Shown: positions 21,603 to 32,939 of the stretch, in pieces
Layout of the letters: the number at the start of each line of letters is the position of its first letter
Position numbering within the stretch: the stretch's first letter is position 1
Assembly: GCA_011799875.1 (NCBI GenBank)
Contig: CM022300.1
Span: forward strand, 112,295,201-112,359,200
Reading direction: 5' to 3'
Source of the DNA: Thinopyrum elongatum
Lineage: Eukaryota > Streptophyta > Magnoliopsida > Poales > Poaceae
Length of the DNA stretch: 64,000 bases
Program-made: the position numbers and the translations under genes
The notes under the pieces: model-generated
The model's database searches: none
The model's input: the letters and a program-made list of their open reading frames with translations, nothing else
Told to the model about the DNA's origin: nothing

Positions 21603-23158
21603 GACCTCGCTTGTCCTCAAGCGAAAACCGAAATCAAAAAACATGTCCACATGCTTAGAGAGAGAGGTGTCGATAAAAACAAAATACACACATAGAAGCA
21701 TCATGTATATTATTATAACAGCAACAAACTTTAATATAAAACTTTATCATAGAACTTTTATCATATAACTTCTCATGAACAAGTAACAATTCATCACAAC
21801 ATCGAAGTATAAAGCATAAACTCTATTGAAAACCAACAAACTATGTTCTCAGTCAACTTTGCAACTACAATTCATCATCTTTTCAGGAAGGGTCACGTAT
21901 CGGAGCCTTTTTGGCAAGTCCACATACTCAACCATCATATAGTCTTCTATGATTGCTAACACTCACCGCATACACATGAGCAAAACATTTTAACCGGACA
22001 CATAGAAAGATAGGGGCTTAAAGTTTCGCCTCCCAACATACTCACCTCGAGGGTGATGTCAACAATAATAACTCATGTTACTCATATCCAACTGGATATA
22101 TGTGCCTAGATCTTTCCTCACCACATGATGCTTGCCAAAAGAGAAAATAAAAAGGAATAGAGAGAAGAACTTTGACTCTTGCATAAAAGTAAATACATAA
22201 AAGTAAAAGATAGGTCCTTCACGGAGGGAAGCAGAGGTTGCCATGCACTTATTTGTTTGTATGCTCAATCTCTTAGTGCAAAAGAATGTCACGTTATATT
22301 GCCCCTTCTGATAGCAACCTTTATTATGCAGTCTGTCGCTTTTATTCTTTGCCATCACAAGTTCGTACAACGCTCAATTTTCTCTTACACTAAATGATCC
22401 AACACTTTTAGAAGCAATTTTTATTGCCCTTTTTGCACCTATGACAACTTACTTGAAGGATCTTACTCAATCCATAGGTAGGTATGGTGGACTCTCAAAA
22501 CAAGATTTGGGTTTAAGGGTTTTTGGATGCACAAGTAGTATCTCTACTTAGCGCGCAATTTTTGGCTAGCAAAGATGGGGGCAAGCACCACATGTTAAAG
22601 GATCTATGACAATATAACTTCTATGTGAATATGAACAAACATAAATCATTACGTTGTCTTCCTTGTCCAACATCAACAATTTTGGCATATAATATTTTGA
22701 TGGGGGCTCACAATCACAAAAGATGTCCAGGATAGTGTATTTGCATGTGAATCTTCTCTTCCCTTATTAATTCTTTCATGAATTGCATCATTGACCAATG
22801 CTATGTTTGTCAATCTCCAATAAAATTTCCTACTTATACTCTTCTTTATGTGATGTCATTACTTACCATAAAATTAGCATATGATCTTTTTCATTTATTT
22901 CCTTTCTTTTTATTGAACATGAAAGTAAAAAAAACTCAAACTAAACTTTATTATATATCTTGCACATAATTACAAAGATAGAATATTAAGTAAACTCTCG
23001 AAAAGAAAGGATCGAACTAAATTTTTATTCATCTAAAGCAAAAGATAACTATGGATCGAACTAAGATAAGTAAAGGCAAAAGATAGTGGAGGTGATACGA
23101 TACCAGGGCACCTCCCCCAAGCTTGGCACAAGCCAAGGGGAGAGCCCATACCCGATAC
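21603..23158 (-). other. Non-coding 3' internal region of gypsy element
   Basis: AT-rich, with no open frame that I can support. Its length and position match the untranslated stretch usual in Sabrina/WHAM-type elements between the extra ORF and the polypurine tract. Confidence 0.6.
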
Positions 23159-23683
23159 TCAATTTTCCTTTGGTGATGAAGAAGGAGGTGGTGGTGATGA
23201 AGTAGTGGCAATCTTATCCTCGGGTTTCCATGGCAAGGGCTCACCATCATAAGAGGAGGAGTGAGTCTCACGGGTCCTGCAACTGGCAGCCAAACTCATA
23301 CCTTTAAACCTCGCCTTATATTCAAAGACTTGGTTTTGGAGATCATAGATCTGGCTTTGGAGGAAGTTGATTTGCTCGTTGAAAGTGAAGATGATGTCCT
23401 TCATGGACTTGCCATCCACCTTGAGATCACGGGTGTAGTCCGCGATCATGAGGTGATTGGCATTGAGTCCACGTTCTACCATCCCCTTGCACCGGAAGAC
23501 TTCCTGCTCCATAGCTTCAAGCCTAGCCTCCACGGATCCCGTCCCCTTAGGGCCTTGCACATCGCGGATATGCAGCACCCCCTCATGCATCTGGATAGCA
23601 TGAGGGTACTGCATCACCTCCCGCAAATATGGGTTGATGACGTTCTCGAAGAACTTGTCCTTGGAGGAGCTTGAAGCGGCCAT
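23159..23683 (-). CDS. Extra ORF downstream of pol, 174 aa
   Basis: An uninterrupted frame from MAASSSSKDKFFENVINPYL to a Ser/Pro-rich tail ending PPPPSSSPKEN. The middle (about residues 50-135) has heptad-like spacing of Leu, Ile, Val and Phe (FNEQINFLQSQIYDLQNQVF), suggesting a coiled coil. No signal peptide or membrane helix is visible, so although it sits in the env-like position of Athila-type elements it does not look like an envelope protein. I recall similar ORFs in related Triticeae gypsy elements but know no function. It is intact although gag-pol around it is broken. Confidence 0.65.
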   Translation of the reverse strand: MAASSSSKDKFFENVINPYLREVMQYPHAIQMHEGVLHIRDVQGPKGTGSVEARLEAMEQEVFRCKGMVERGLNANHLMIADYTRDLKVDGKSMKDIIFTFNEQINFLQSQIYDLQNQVFEYKARFKGMSLAASCRTRETHSSSYDGEPLPWKPEDKIATTSSPPPPSSSPKEN

Positions 23684-24024
23684 GGTGGATTGGATCTGTC
23701 AGAAAATAGCAAGGAAAAGAAACAGAAGATTTCTCTGCGATACGGTGGTCAATAGGCTCAGGGGGTATATAAAGATTTTTTTATCTTGAGAAACAAGCAA
23801 ACGGAAGAAAAACAGAGTCCGAAAGGTACCCGAGGTGGGCGCTACCCACCTGGGCGCGCCTGGCAAGCCAGGCACGCCCTAGTATCTTGTGCCCACCAGG
23901 GTCACCTTCCTGGTAGTTTCTTATTTTCCTAATTTTTTTAAATATTCCAAAACTAACAAAAAATATTTTTGCAGATTTTTTGGAGTCTTTTTACTTACCG
24001 TATCACGTACCTCCTCCTTTTCAG

Positions 24025-25087
24025 TTATTCTGGAGTGTTCCGGAAGGTTTCCTTTATGTGTTGTTCCGGTGTCATAGTTTGGATAATATTGCTTTCAACA
24101 TTAATGGGCGTACCTGAGATATAATGTTTTATTCGTTGCCCATTAACAACCTTCGGCTTAGTACCTTCGGCATTATTTATCTTGATGGCTCTGGATCGAT
24201 AAACCTCCTCGATAACATAAGGTCCTTCCCATTTGGAGAGGAGTTTTCCTGCAAAGAAAGAATCTGAAACGAGAGTTGTACAAAAGAACATATTCTCCAA
24301 CTTTGAACTCACGCTTTTGGATTCTTTTGTCATGCCATCTTTTAACTTTTTCTTTAAATAACTTGGCATTTTCATAGGCTTGGGTTCTCCATTCATCTAG
24401 TGAGCTAATATCAAATAACCTCTTTTCACCGGCAAGTTTGACATCATAGTTGAGTTCTTTAATTGCACAATATGCTTTATGTTCTAACTCAAGAGGCAAA
24501 TGACAAGCTTTTCGATAAACCATTTTATACGGAGACATACCCATAGGATTTTTATATGCTGTTCTATAAGCCCAAAGTGCATCATCTAACTTCTTAGACC
24601 AATTCTTTCGGGACCTATTGACAGTTTTTTGTAATATTAATTTTATTTCTCTATTGCTAAGTTCAACTTGACCACTAGACTGAGGATGATAATGTGATGC
24701 AATTCTATGGTTAACATCATATTTAGCAAGCATTTTACAGAAAGCACCATCAATAAAATGTGAACCACCATCAGTCATTAAATATCTAGGGACTCCAAAC
24801 CTTGGGAAAATGACTTCCTTAAGCATTTTAATAGAGGTGTTGTGATCAGCACTACTAGTTGGAATAGCTTCTACCCACTTAGTAACATAATCAACAGCAA
24901 CCAAAATATGTGTATACCCATTAGAGGAAGAAAATGGTCCCATGTAATCAAATCCCCAAACATCAAATGGTTCAACGGCAAGAGAATAATTCATAGGCAT
25001 TTCCTGACGCTTACCAATATTACCAATTCTTTGACATTCATCACAAGATAAAACAAACTTACGGCATCCTTGAAGAGAGTAGGCCAA
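24025..25087 (-). pseudogene. Gypsy integrase, frameshifted
   Basis: Reads CDECQ (end of the zinc-binding domain), then the catalytic core with the first Asp in GFDYMGPF, the second in LMTDGGSHF and the Glu in [12 protein letters not shown], and a C-terminal stretch ending with VVNGQRIKHYISG. A frameshift near 24270 splits the C-terminal domain, and another at about 25080 separates it from the zinc-binding His-Cys part upstream. The catalytic triad is present. Integrase would join element DNA to the chromosome. Confidence 0.85.
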
Positions 25088-26066
25088 TAAAAACCAGATT
25101 GCAATACCTTGTGAGCAATTCTATCTCCCGCATGATGTCCTCCATAAGCTTCAGAGTGACATTTCCATAGGATTCGTCCCTGTTCATGCCCAGGTACACA
25201 ATGTCTAATAATACCATCTACTCCTTCTTTATAAAGATGTGGGTCATCCCAAAAGTAATGTCTTAAATCATAGAAGAATTTTTTCTTTTGTTGGTATGTG
25301 AAGCTAGGTGGTATATATTTAGCAACAATATAATTGGCATAGTCAGCATACCAAGGAGTGTTATGAGAAACATTTATTGCAGCTAATTGTTCATCAGGAA
25401 AACTATCATTAATAGGTTGTGGGTCATCAAGAATATTTTCTAACCTAGAAAAGTTATCATCCATGGGGTTCTCAGCTCCCTTTCTATCAGTGATATGTAA
25501 ATCAAATTCTTGTAGCAAAAGAACCCACCTAATGAGTCTAGGTTTAGCATCCTTCTTTTCCATAAGATATTTTATAGCAGCATGATCGGTGTGAACAGTC
25601 ACTTTAGAATAAACAATGTAAGATCTAAATTTATCACAAGCAAACACAACTGCTAAAAATTATTTTTCAGTAGTAGCAAAATTTTGTTGAGCACTGTCCA
25701 GAGTTTTACTAGCATAATGAATAACATTTAATTTCTTATCGACTCTTTATCCTAGAACAGCACCAACAGCATAATCACTAGCATCACACATAATTTCAAA
25801 AGGCAAGTTCCAATCAGGTGGTTGAACAATAGGTGCAGAAATCAAGGCTTTCTTAAGTGTTTCAAAGGCTTCTACACAATCATCATCAAAAAAAATTGGA
25901 ACATCCTTTGTAAAAGATTTGTAAGAGGCCTAGAAATTTTAGAGAAGTCTTTAATAAACCTCCTATAGAAACCAACATGACCGAGGAAACTATGAATACC
26001 TTTGATATCTTTGGGGCATGGCATTTTCTCAATTGCATCAACTTTAGCTTTATCCACCTCAATACC
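25064..26066 (-). pseudogene. Gypsy RT end and RNase H, frameshifted
   Basis: Continues reverse transcriptase after the stop at 26067 (GIEVDKAKVDAIEKMPCPKD, FLGHVGFYRRFIKDFSKI), breaks by frameshift near 25900, then gives RNase H segments ([20 protein letters not shown]) and the integrase HHCC start (GGHHAGDR...FYWP). Several frame changes occur over this kilobase, so it is the most decayed part of the polyprotein. Confidence 0.8.
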
Positions 26067-26798
26067 TCATTCAGAAATTTTATGTCCCAAGACAATACCT
26101 TCATTAACCATAAAGTGGCACTTCTCCCAATCCAAGACGAGATTAGTTTGCTCACATCTCTGCAAAACTCGATCAAGGTTGCTCAAGCAATCATCAAAAG
26201 AAGTTCCATAAATGGAAAAATCATCCATGAAAACCTCAACAATCTTTCCACAAAAGTCAAAGAATATAGCAGTCATACATCTTTGAAAGGTCGCAGGTGC
26301 ATTGCATAAACCAAAAGGCATATGTCTATAAGCATAAGTTCCAAAAGGGCAAGTAAAGGTGGTTTTCTCTTGATCAGGTTGTGAGACAGGTATTTGAGAA
26401 AAATCGGAATATCCATCAAGAAAGCAAAAATGTGTGTGCTTTGATAGTCTTTCTAACATTTGATCAATAAAAGGCAGAGGGTAATGATCTTTTCTAGTAG
26501 CTTTATTTAGTTTTCTAAAATCAATTACCATTCTGTAGCCAGTGATAATTCTTTGTGGAATAAGTTCATTCTTATCATTAGGAACAATGGTAATACCTCC
26601 TTTTTTAGGGACACAATGAACGGGACTTACCCATCTACTATCAGCTATGGGATAGATTATACCTGCTTCCAGAAGCTTCAGTATCTCTGTTCTTACCACT
26701 TCTTTCATTTTTGGATTTAAACGTTGTTGATGATCAACAACGGGTTTAGCAGCAGGCTCCATATTAATTTTATGCTGACAGAGAGTGGGACTAATGCC
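26067..26798 (-). pseudogene. Gypsy reverse transcriptase core
   Basis: In the same frame as gag-protease, separated from it by a TAG at 26799. Motifs include WVSPVHCVPKKGG, MVIDFRKLNKAT, FCFLDGYSDFSQIPV, MPFGLCNAPATFQ and the catalytic FMDD (a common variant of YMDD). It ends at a TGA at 26067 in the palm/thumb region, and the same frame continues after it. It copied element RNA into DNA when intact. Confidence 0.88.
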
Positions 26799-28764
26799 CT
26801 ATAAATCATCAAGAGTATATCCAATGGCAGCTCGGTGCTTCTTCAGAACCTTCAATAATCTTTCTTCTTTATGTTCTGAAAGGTTAGCACTAATAATAAC
26901 AGGATAAATCTTTTTCTCATCAAGATAAGCATATTTCAAAGTGTCTGGCAATTGTTTTAATTCAAACACAGGATCACCTTTAGGTGGAGGAGGACCTCCT
27001 AGAGTTTCAATAGGCAAATTGTGTTTAAGCAAAGGACGTTGTTCAAAGAAAACCTTATCTATTTCATTTCGTTCATGCAGATGCATATCATTTTCATGGT
27101 CTAGCAAATATTGTTCTAGTGGATCGGTAGGAGGCACAACAATAGAAGCAAGACTAATTATTTCATCCTTACTAGGCAATTCTTCCTTATGATTCTTCCT
27201 ACTAAACTTAGAAAAATTAAACTCATGAGACTCATCACCAAAACTAACACCGACGATTTGTTTCTCACAATCTATTTTAGCATTGACGGTGTTCAAGAAA
27301 GGTCTACCAAAGATAATGGGACAAAAGTCATCTTGTGGGGAACCAAGAACAAGAAAATCAGTAGGGTATTTTATTTTCCCACACAAGACTTCAACATCTC
27401 TAACAATCCCAAGTGGTGTGATGGTGTCCCTATTAGCAAGTTTAATAGTAACAACTATGTCTTCTATTTCAGCGGGTGCTATATCATTCATAATTTCTTG
27501 ATATAAGGTAAAAGGAATGGCACTCACGCTAGCACCTATGTCGCATAAACCATGATAATAGTGATCTGCTATTTTAACTGAGACAACAGGCATGCCAACA
27601 ATGGGTCTATGTTTATCTTTTTCATCGGGTTTGGCAATTCTAGCAGCTTCATCACAGAAGTAAATAACATGCCCATCTATATGTTCAACCAAGAAATCTT
27701 TAACCATAGCAACACTAGGTTCTACTTTGATTTGCTCAGCAGGTTTGCAAGTTCTAATATAACTCTTCTTGATCACAGTTGAGACTTTAGCATGTTCCTT
27801 TATCCTAACAGGGAAAGGTGGTTTTTCAATATAAGCAGTAGGCACAACTGGATCAACATTGTAAATAATAGTTTCATCTTTAACTATTACTGGTTCTTTA
27901 ATTTCTTCTTTGATAGGTGGGTGATATTTAAACCACTTCTCCTTAGGGAGGTCAACATGAGTAGCAAATGATTCACAAAAGGAGGCTACTATCTCAGAGT
28001 CAAGTCCATATTTAGTGCTAAACTTTTGAAAAGCATCGGTATTCATAAAAGATTTAACACAATCATACTTGATCTTAATACCTGACTCTTTACCTTCATC
28101 GAGTTCCCAATCTTCAGAGTTGCATTTAATTCTTTCTAAAAGATCCCACCGGAAGTCAATAGTCTTCTTCATAAAGGAACCAGTACAAGAAGTATCAAGC
28201 ATGGATCGATCATCATGAGAAAGCCGAGCATAAATTTTTTGAATAATAATTTCTCTTGAGAGCTCATGATTGGGGCAGGAATATAACACTGAATTAAGCT
28301 CCCCCAAGCTAGAGCGATACTTTCTCCTTCACGAGACGAAAAATTATATATATAATTCCGATCACGATGAACTAGATGCATAGGATAAATTTTTTGGTGA
28401 AATTCCAATTTCAATCGATTCAATTCCAAGATCCAATATCATCGCATAGCCTATACCATGCCAATGCTTTTCCCTTAAAAGATAAAGGGAAAACCTTATT
28501 CTTAGCTTCATCTCCGGGTAAACCTGCAAGCTTAAATAATCCACAAATTTCATCCACATATATCAAGTGCATATCAGGATGTTCGGTTCCATCTCCCGCA
28601 TAAGGATTAGCTAGCAGTTGTTCTATCATACCCGAAGGAATTTCATAACCAATATTTTCAGTAGGTTCAGTAGGTTGAGGGGTAACTAATTGTGGTTCCG
28701 GTCGAGGTGAAGATACCCCGAACAAACCCCTCAAAGGATTGTTCTCCATAGTAACAAGTGACAA
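26799..28764 (-). pseudogene. Gypsy gag-protease, frameshifted
   Basis: Starts at an ATG near 28764 (MENNPLRGLFGVSSPRPEPQ). The gag core (FKGKALAWYRLCDDIGSW, FHQKIYPMH) needs frame changes near 28420 and 28250, after which one frame runs unbroken to 26799. The protease is seen at CDIGASVSAIPFTLYQEI with the catalytic Asp, followed by IIFGRPFLNT. Gag would form the particle, and the protease would release the products from the single gag-pol polyprotein. Confidence 0.85.
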
Positions 28765-28825
28765 TAAATTTCAGCACGTAGTAATAGTTTTTCCTTACCG
28801 ATTTCCACTTACCAAAAGCACTTCA

Positions 28826-28844
28826 CTCCCCGGCAACAGTGCCA
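28826..28844 (-). other. Primer-binding site (probable)
   Basis: Eleven bases inside the right LTR the minus strand reads TGGCACTGTTGCCGGGGAG, close to TGGCGCCGTTGCCGGGG found at this place in related elements. Which tRNA it pairs with cannot be told here. Confidence 0.5.
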
Positions 28845-28855
28845 GAAAAGAGCCT

Positions 28856-30374
28856 TGATGACCCACAAGTATAGGGGATCAATCGTAGTCCTTTCGATAA
28901 GTAAGAGTGTCAAACCCAACGAGGAGCAGAAGGAAATGACAAGCGGTTTTCAGCAAGGTAATGTCTACAAGCACTGAAATTATAAGTAACGAGTAGTTTG
29001 GTAGCAAGATAATTTGTAACGAGCAAGTAACGGTAATTGTAACAAAAGTGCAGCAAGGTAGCCCAATCCTTTTGAGGCACAGGACAGGCCAAAATGGTCT
29101 CTTATGATAAGCAAAGCGTTCTTGACGGTACACGGGAATTTCATCTAGTCACTTTCCTCATGTTGGTTTGATTTGTGTTCGCTACTTTGATACTTTGATA
29201 TGTGGGTGGACCGGTGCTTAGGTGCTGTTCTTAGTTGAACAAACCTCCTACTTATGATTAACCCCCTCGCAAGCATCCGCAACTACGAGAAAAGTATTAA
29301 TAGTAAATCTAACCATAGCATTAAACTTTTGTATCCAAATTAGTCCCTTACGGAATAGCGCATAAACTAGGGTTTAAGCTTCTATCACTCTTGCAACCCA
29401 TCATCTAATAACTACTCCACAATGCATTCTCTTAGTCCCTAATAAGGTGAAGTGCCATGTAGTCGACGTTCACATGACACCACTAAGGGAATCACAACAT
29501 ACATATCATCAAAATATCGAACACATATCAAGTTCACATGATTACTTGCAACAAGATTTCTCCCGTGACCTCAAGAACAAAAGTAACTACTCACTAATGA
29601 TAATCATGCTCAAGATGAAAGGAGTATTAAATAGCATAATGGATCTGAACATATAATCTTCCACCAAATAAACCATATAGTAATCAACTACAAGATGTAA
29701 TCAACACTACTAGTCACCCATAAATACCAATCTATAGTTCCGGTACAAAGATTGAACACAAGAGATGAACTAGGGTTTGAGAGGAGATGGTGCTGTTGAA
29801 GATGTTGATGGAGATTGCCCTCCCCAAGATGGGAGAGTTGTTGGTGATGACGATGACGATGATTTCCCCATCCGGGAGGGAAGTTCCCCCGGCAGAATCG
29901 CTCCGCCGGAGGGCAAAAGTGCTCCTGCCCAAGTTCCGCCTCGAGACGGCGGCGCTTCATCCCAAAAGTCCTCTCCTTATTTTTTTCTAGGTCAAAATGA
30001 CTTATATACCAGAAGAGGGGCACCGGAGGTGGGCCGAGGAGGGCACAACCCACCAGGGCGCGCCTAGGCTCCCTGGTGCGCCTAGGTGGGTTGTGCCCAC
30101 CTGGTGGGCCCCCTCTAGTACTTATTGGCTCCAATAATTCTTATATATTCCATAAAAATTCCTCGTGAAGTTTCAGCTCATTTGGAGTTGTGCAGAATAG
30201 GTAGCCTGACGTAGCCTTTTCACGTCCAGATTTCCAGCTGCCGGAATTCTCCCTCTTTGTGTGAACCTTGCATATTATGAGAGAAAAGGCATTAGAATTA
30301 CTCCAAAAAGCATTATTATGCATAAAAACATCATAAATATCAGTAGGAAAACATGATGCAAAATGGACGTATCA
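28856..30374 (-). repeat. 5' LTR of gypsy element
   Basis: In minus orientation it starts TGATACGTCCATTTTG at 30374 and ends CTTGTGGGTCATCA at 28856. A TATATAAG box near 30000-30008 matches that of the other LTR. Blocks of CACCTGGTGGG and GGGCGCGCC occur in its GC-rich middle. Confidence 0.92.
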
Positions 30375-30379
30375 CGTAC
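30375..30379. other. Target-site duplication CGTAC (right)
   Basis: This is the second copy of CGTAC; the CACTA exon continues from 30380. Confidence 0.95.
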
Positions 30380-30442
30380 CACACCGATGAGCCTTTTATT
30401 TTGGAAAATCAAGCAACACAAATCAAGCAACTAAACAACTGA
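30380..30442 (+). pseudogene. CACTA transposase, last exon remainder
   Basis: Joined to 20069 the frame continues without a break: CACACCGATGAGCCTTTTAT gives HTDEPFI, and the tail ends QATQIKQLNN and a TGA at 30440-30442. The DEPFILE segment is the usual C-terminus of the DUF4216 region in CACTA transposases. This shows the gypsy element landed in the gene's last coding exon. Confidence 0.8.
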
Positions 30443-30779
30443 AACCCGATGTTGATTTGTGTTTGGTGATTGTATGATGACTAAAACATGATGACATTGT
30501 TGTTTAGTTGTACTCATATTTGGCTGTGAAACTTGTATTTGTTGACATAGTTTGCTGTTGGACTACAATTTGCTCTACGTCTTCGAATGGGAATGAAGCT
30601 GACCCGACAGGGCCTCTGCTAATTTATTTATTTATTAGCAAAAGGGCCTCTGCTATTTATTTATTTATGAGGAAAAGGGGATACCTCCCGATTTTTGTTA
30701 ATAGAAATCATTAGATGTTCGCAACACTACGCCTAGCCTGCTAAACATGTTTCATTCATTACTAGTTTCAGCAAAGTGC

Positions 30780-31540
30780 TCATGTCATAGCCACTGAATA
30801 CATCACGAGTGCTACATACACTCCAAATAAAGAGACAATCATCCTACAGAGCACAACGATTTTTCCCATTATCTTCACAAGCTCTTTCATCTCCTCATTG
30901 CTGTCAAGGTCGTTCAGCAGCTGTTGCTTGGCCATGATCAGAGGAACTACATCTTTAACCTTCTGCTCTGCATATTCCTCTTCTCTCGTTCCTTCAGTTA
31001 CTTGTCCAACACCCCAACCTGCTGGTATTGGGATTCCTCGGCTAACCACATAATCAGCGTAGTTCCATTCCCCCACATCAGCAACTTCCCAGAAATACAA
31101 ATCACATGAATCTTCCCTTTTGTGCATGAATCAAATTGGAAGATCATCAACCAAACTATTAAAAAAATAGCAACTGAAAGCAGGCGAACAACACTTAAAC
31201 ATATTATTACCCCATGATTCAGGCATTTGTAGAAGACTCGGCCAGGGTTGAGGATTGTGGTTGAGACGCAATGGATGACTCTGCGTGATTTGCAGCAGTG
31301 GCACCACACCAACGGCAGCGAGTTGCGATGAGCAACCGGCTGCGGTGCGTGTGCCGGCGGGGGTGTGATGAGACCCACAGGCGATGGTACGGGTGGCGAC
31401 TTGGCGCATATCTGGTTGTTGCCTCCTAAAGAGCAGGTGGACAAGCCGCCAGCGGACATGGTTGCTACGGCCAGAGCTTCTGATGCTAGGCAGAGTAAGT
31501 AGAGAAGAGGAGAAGCGAACATTGGATATGTCAGTTTCAT
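30780..31540 (-). CDS. GRF-type zinc-finger ORF inside CACTA, two exons
   Basis: The likely start is ATG 31457-31459 (MSAGGLSTCSLGG), although the frame is open from 31540. Exon 1 gives a Pro-rich linker, then WCHCC, NPGRVFYKC, and ends near 31213 at CATGGG with donor GTAATA. Exon 2, from about 31115, supplies SCDLYFWEV, which completes the GRF zinc finger (CxxC...C...C with the FYKC and LYFWE signatures). The tail ends with a hydrophobic segment (VVLCRMIVSLFGVYVALVMY), probably a membrane anchor. The best splice choice leaves the frame one base out, so the exact junction or an indel is unresolved. It is antisense to the transposase. GRF fingers bind nucleic acids in other proteins; the role here is unknown. 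Confidence 0.55.
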
Positions 31541-31734
31541 TACTTGCAGAGTAGCATAGCACTATATATAGTCATAGTCTAGGTTTGGATTCGAACCAGC
31601 TATAGAAGCACATCTCTCTTTTTTCTAAAACTCAGCAACGTCTCTTTACTGGTACACTAGCTTGTTCTGTACGCCTTCTCAAGTCTTTGATTATTTTTTT
31701 TGCGAGGAAGGAAGGAGGAGAAAATTGAGGGTTC

Positions 31735-31800
31735 CTGCGTCTCGAACCCAAGACCTCTCGGTTGAAAACCAAGGGTGCTAGTCACTTATGTGGCGAACGT
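31735..31800 (-). other. tRNA-Glu-like relic
   Basis: The minus strand has an anticodon-arm-like CTTGG-TTTTCAA-CCGAG (anticodon TTC), then GGTCTTGGGTTCGAGAC resembling a T arm and B box. The acceptor stem and D arm do not pair, so it is not a working tRNA. It may be a tRNA-derived SINE fragment or chance. Confidence 0.35.
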
Positions 31801-31929
31801 TCCCTAGGAGGAGGACGGCAAACGAACGCATTTTCCTGGCAGTTTTAGTTGCGACGCAAGATCAAATGGTCGCAGTTTCGGGAATGTTATCTGGCGAACA
31901 AGCCCAATTTTTCTTTTCTTCCTATAAAA

Positions 31930-32460
31930 AAGTATGCTACGTGGTGTCGGCTTAGTCAGCAAACGATTGTGCCAACCTTGACCATTGGATTGACAGTCAA
32001 CGTCTGTCGTGTTTCTTCAGTCTCTTCTTCCTCCAGCCACCAAGGCCAAACCAGCGCCGGCTGGACCGCCTGCTCCCGCCTCCCACAGCTGGTTGTGCTG
32101 CCGCGCACGCATTGCGGCCACATCGCACCCTATAAGTCTGCGCATCTTCCCCGGCTCCTGTTTGTTCCCGTCCGAGGCCTCACCATCATCCTCCGCCTTG
32201 GTTCGCTCGCCGCGGTGCCGCCCTCTGGTGTTGTTAACATGGTCAACAACCGAGAGGAATAAGGAGATGACTGTACATGGTGAGGATGACAGTAGGGACC
32301 CACCAGGATCATGGCAGTAGGCAAGCAAGTGCCTCCTTTATTACAAGAAAAAAGGGTTCCTCCTGATGGTTTCCTGACATCTGGGTCGCATGCCACTGTC
32401 AACGTAGTCAATAAGCGAGATAACTACACAAGGAGCGGCTGACACCCGGGACCCAGCAGC
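31930..32460. repeat. CACTA internal repeat, copy 1
   Basis: Begins CTTAGTCAGCAAACGATT, passes through GCCGGCTGGACCGCCTGCTC, TCTTCCCCGGCTCC and GACTGTACATGG, and ends CTGACACCCGGGACCCAGCA. It is a diverged copy of the two units at 32940 and 33655. Open frames through it are not conserved as genes. Confidence 0.65.
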
Positions 32461-32939
32461 GCGTGCAGTATTTTCTTTTTTTTGTTTTCTGGACGGAGAA
32501 GGGTATCAACTGGGTTGTGCGGGAGCTATGGCCCGTCTAGCCCAGGCTTTTATTTCATATGTTTACCACATGATCAGCCCAATTTTTTTTTCTTTCTGAA
32601 AATGGCTAGCCCAGCTATTTTGTTTTTTGCAGAATAACCAACGTAGGCCTACTTGCTTTTCTACGCCCTGCTGGGCCGGAAATCTTTCAAGACAAGGAGG
32701 GATGCATTTGGGCTTGCCCAAAAAATGGGCTCTAAGTAATAAGAAATGGGCTGTAAAATAAAAAAATACAGCAAACAGGCAATTAGTTCCAAAATACTTT
32801 TTTCTTTCGGATTTTGATATTTTAAATTTCATTGTTTTTGTGCGGGTAAAATTTCATTGGATTTAAATTAAGGTATGTTTAGTTTTTAAATTAATTTGAA
32901 TCTAGCTAGAAATTTCAGGTTGTATGCTGTTTGGGACAG
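32461..32939. other. AT-rich spacer, no gene seen
   Basis: Contains T- and A-runs and repeated GGGCT/AGCCC words between the internal repeats. No coding sequence is supported. Confidence 0.5.

Larger units (their letters stand above)
20070..30374 (-). mobile_element. Complete gypsy retrotransposon (Athila lineage, Sabrina/WHAM-type)
   Basis: Two LTRs of about 1.52 kb (20070-21587 and 28856-30374) flank an internal region with gag-pol on the minus strand, a polypurine tract beside the left LTR and a primer site beside the right one. CGTAC is duplicated at both ends, and the CACTA reading frame resumes after it. In minus orientation the order is 5' LTR, gag, protease, reverse transcriptase, RNase H, integrase, an extra ORF and 3' LTR. 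The placement in the Athila lineage rests on the fused gag-pol, the CDIGAS protease motif and the extra ORF behind integrase. The coding part is broken. Confidence 0.92.

Noticed and set aside
23159..23683. Envelope gene of an endogenous retrovirus-like element
   Set aside because: No signal peptide, membrane helix or glycosylated ectodomain pattern; the sequence is a soluble coiled-coil type.
31735..31800. Functional tRNA-Glu gene
   Set aside because: Acceptor stem and D arm do not pair, and the T stem has a mismatch.
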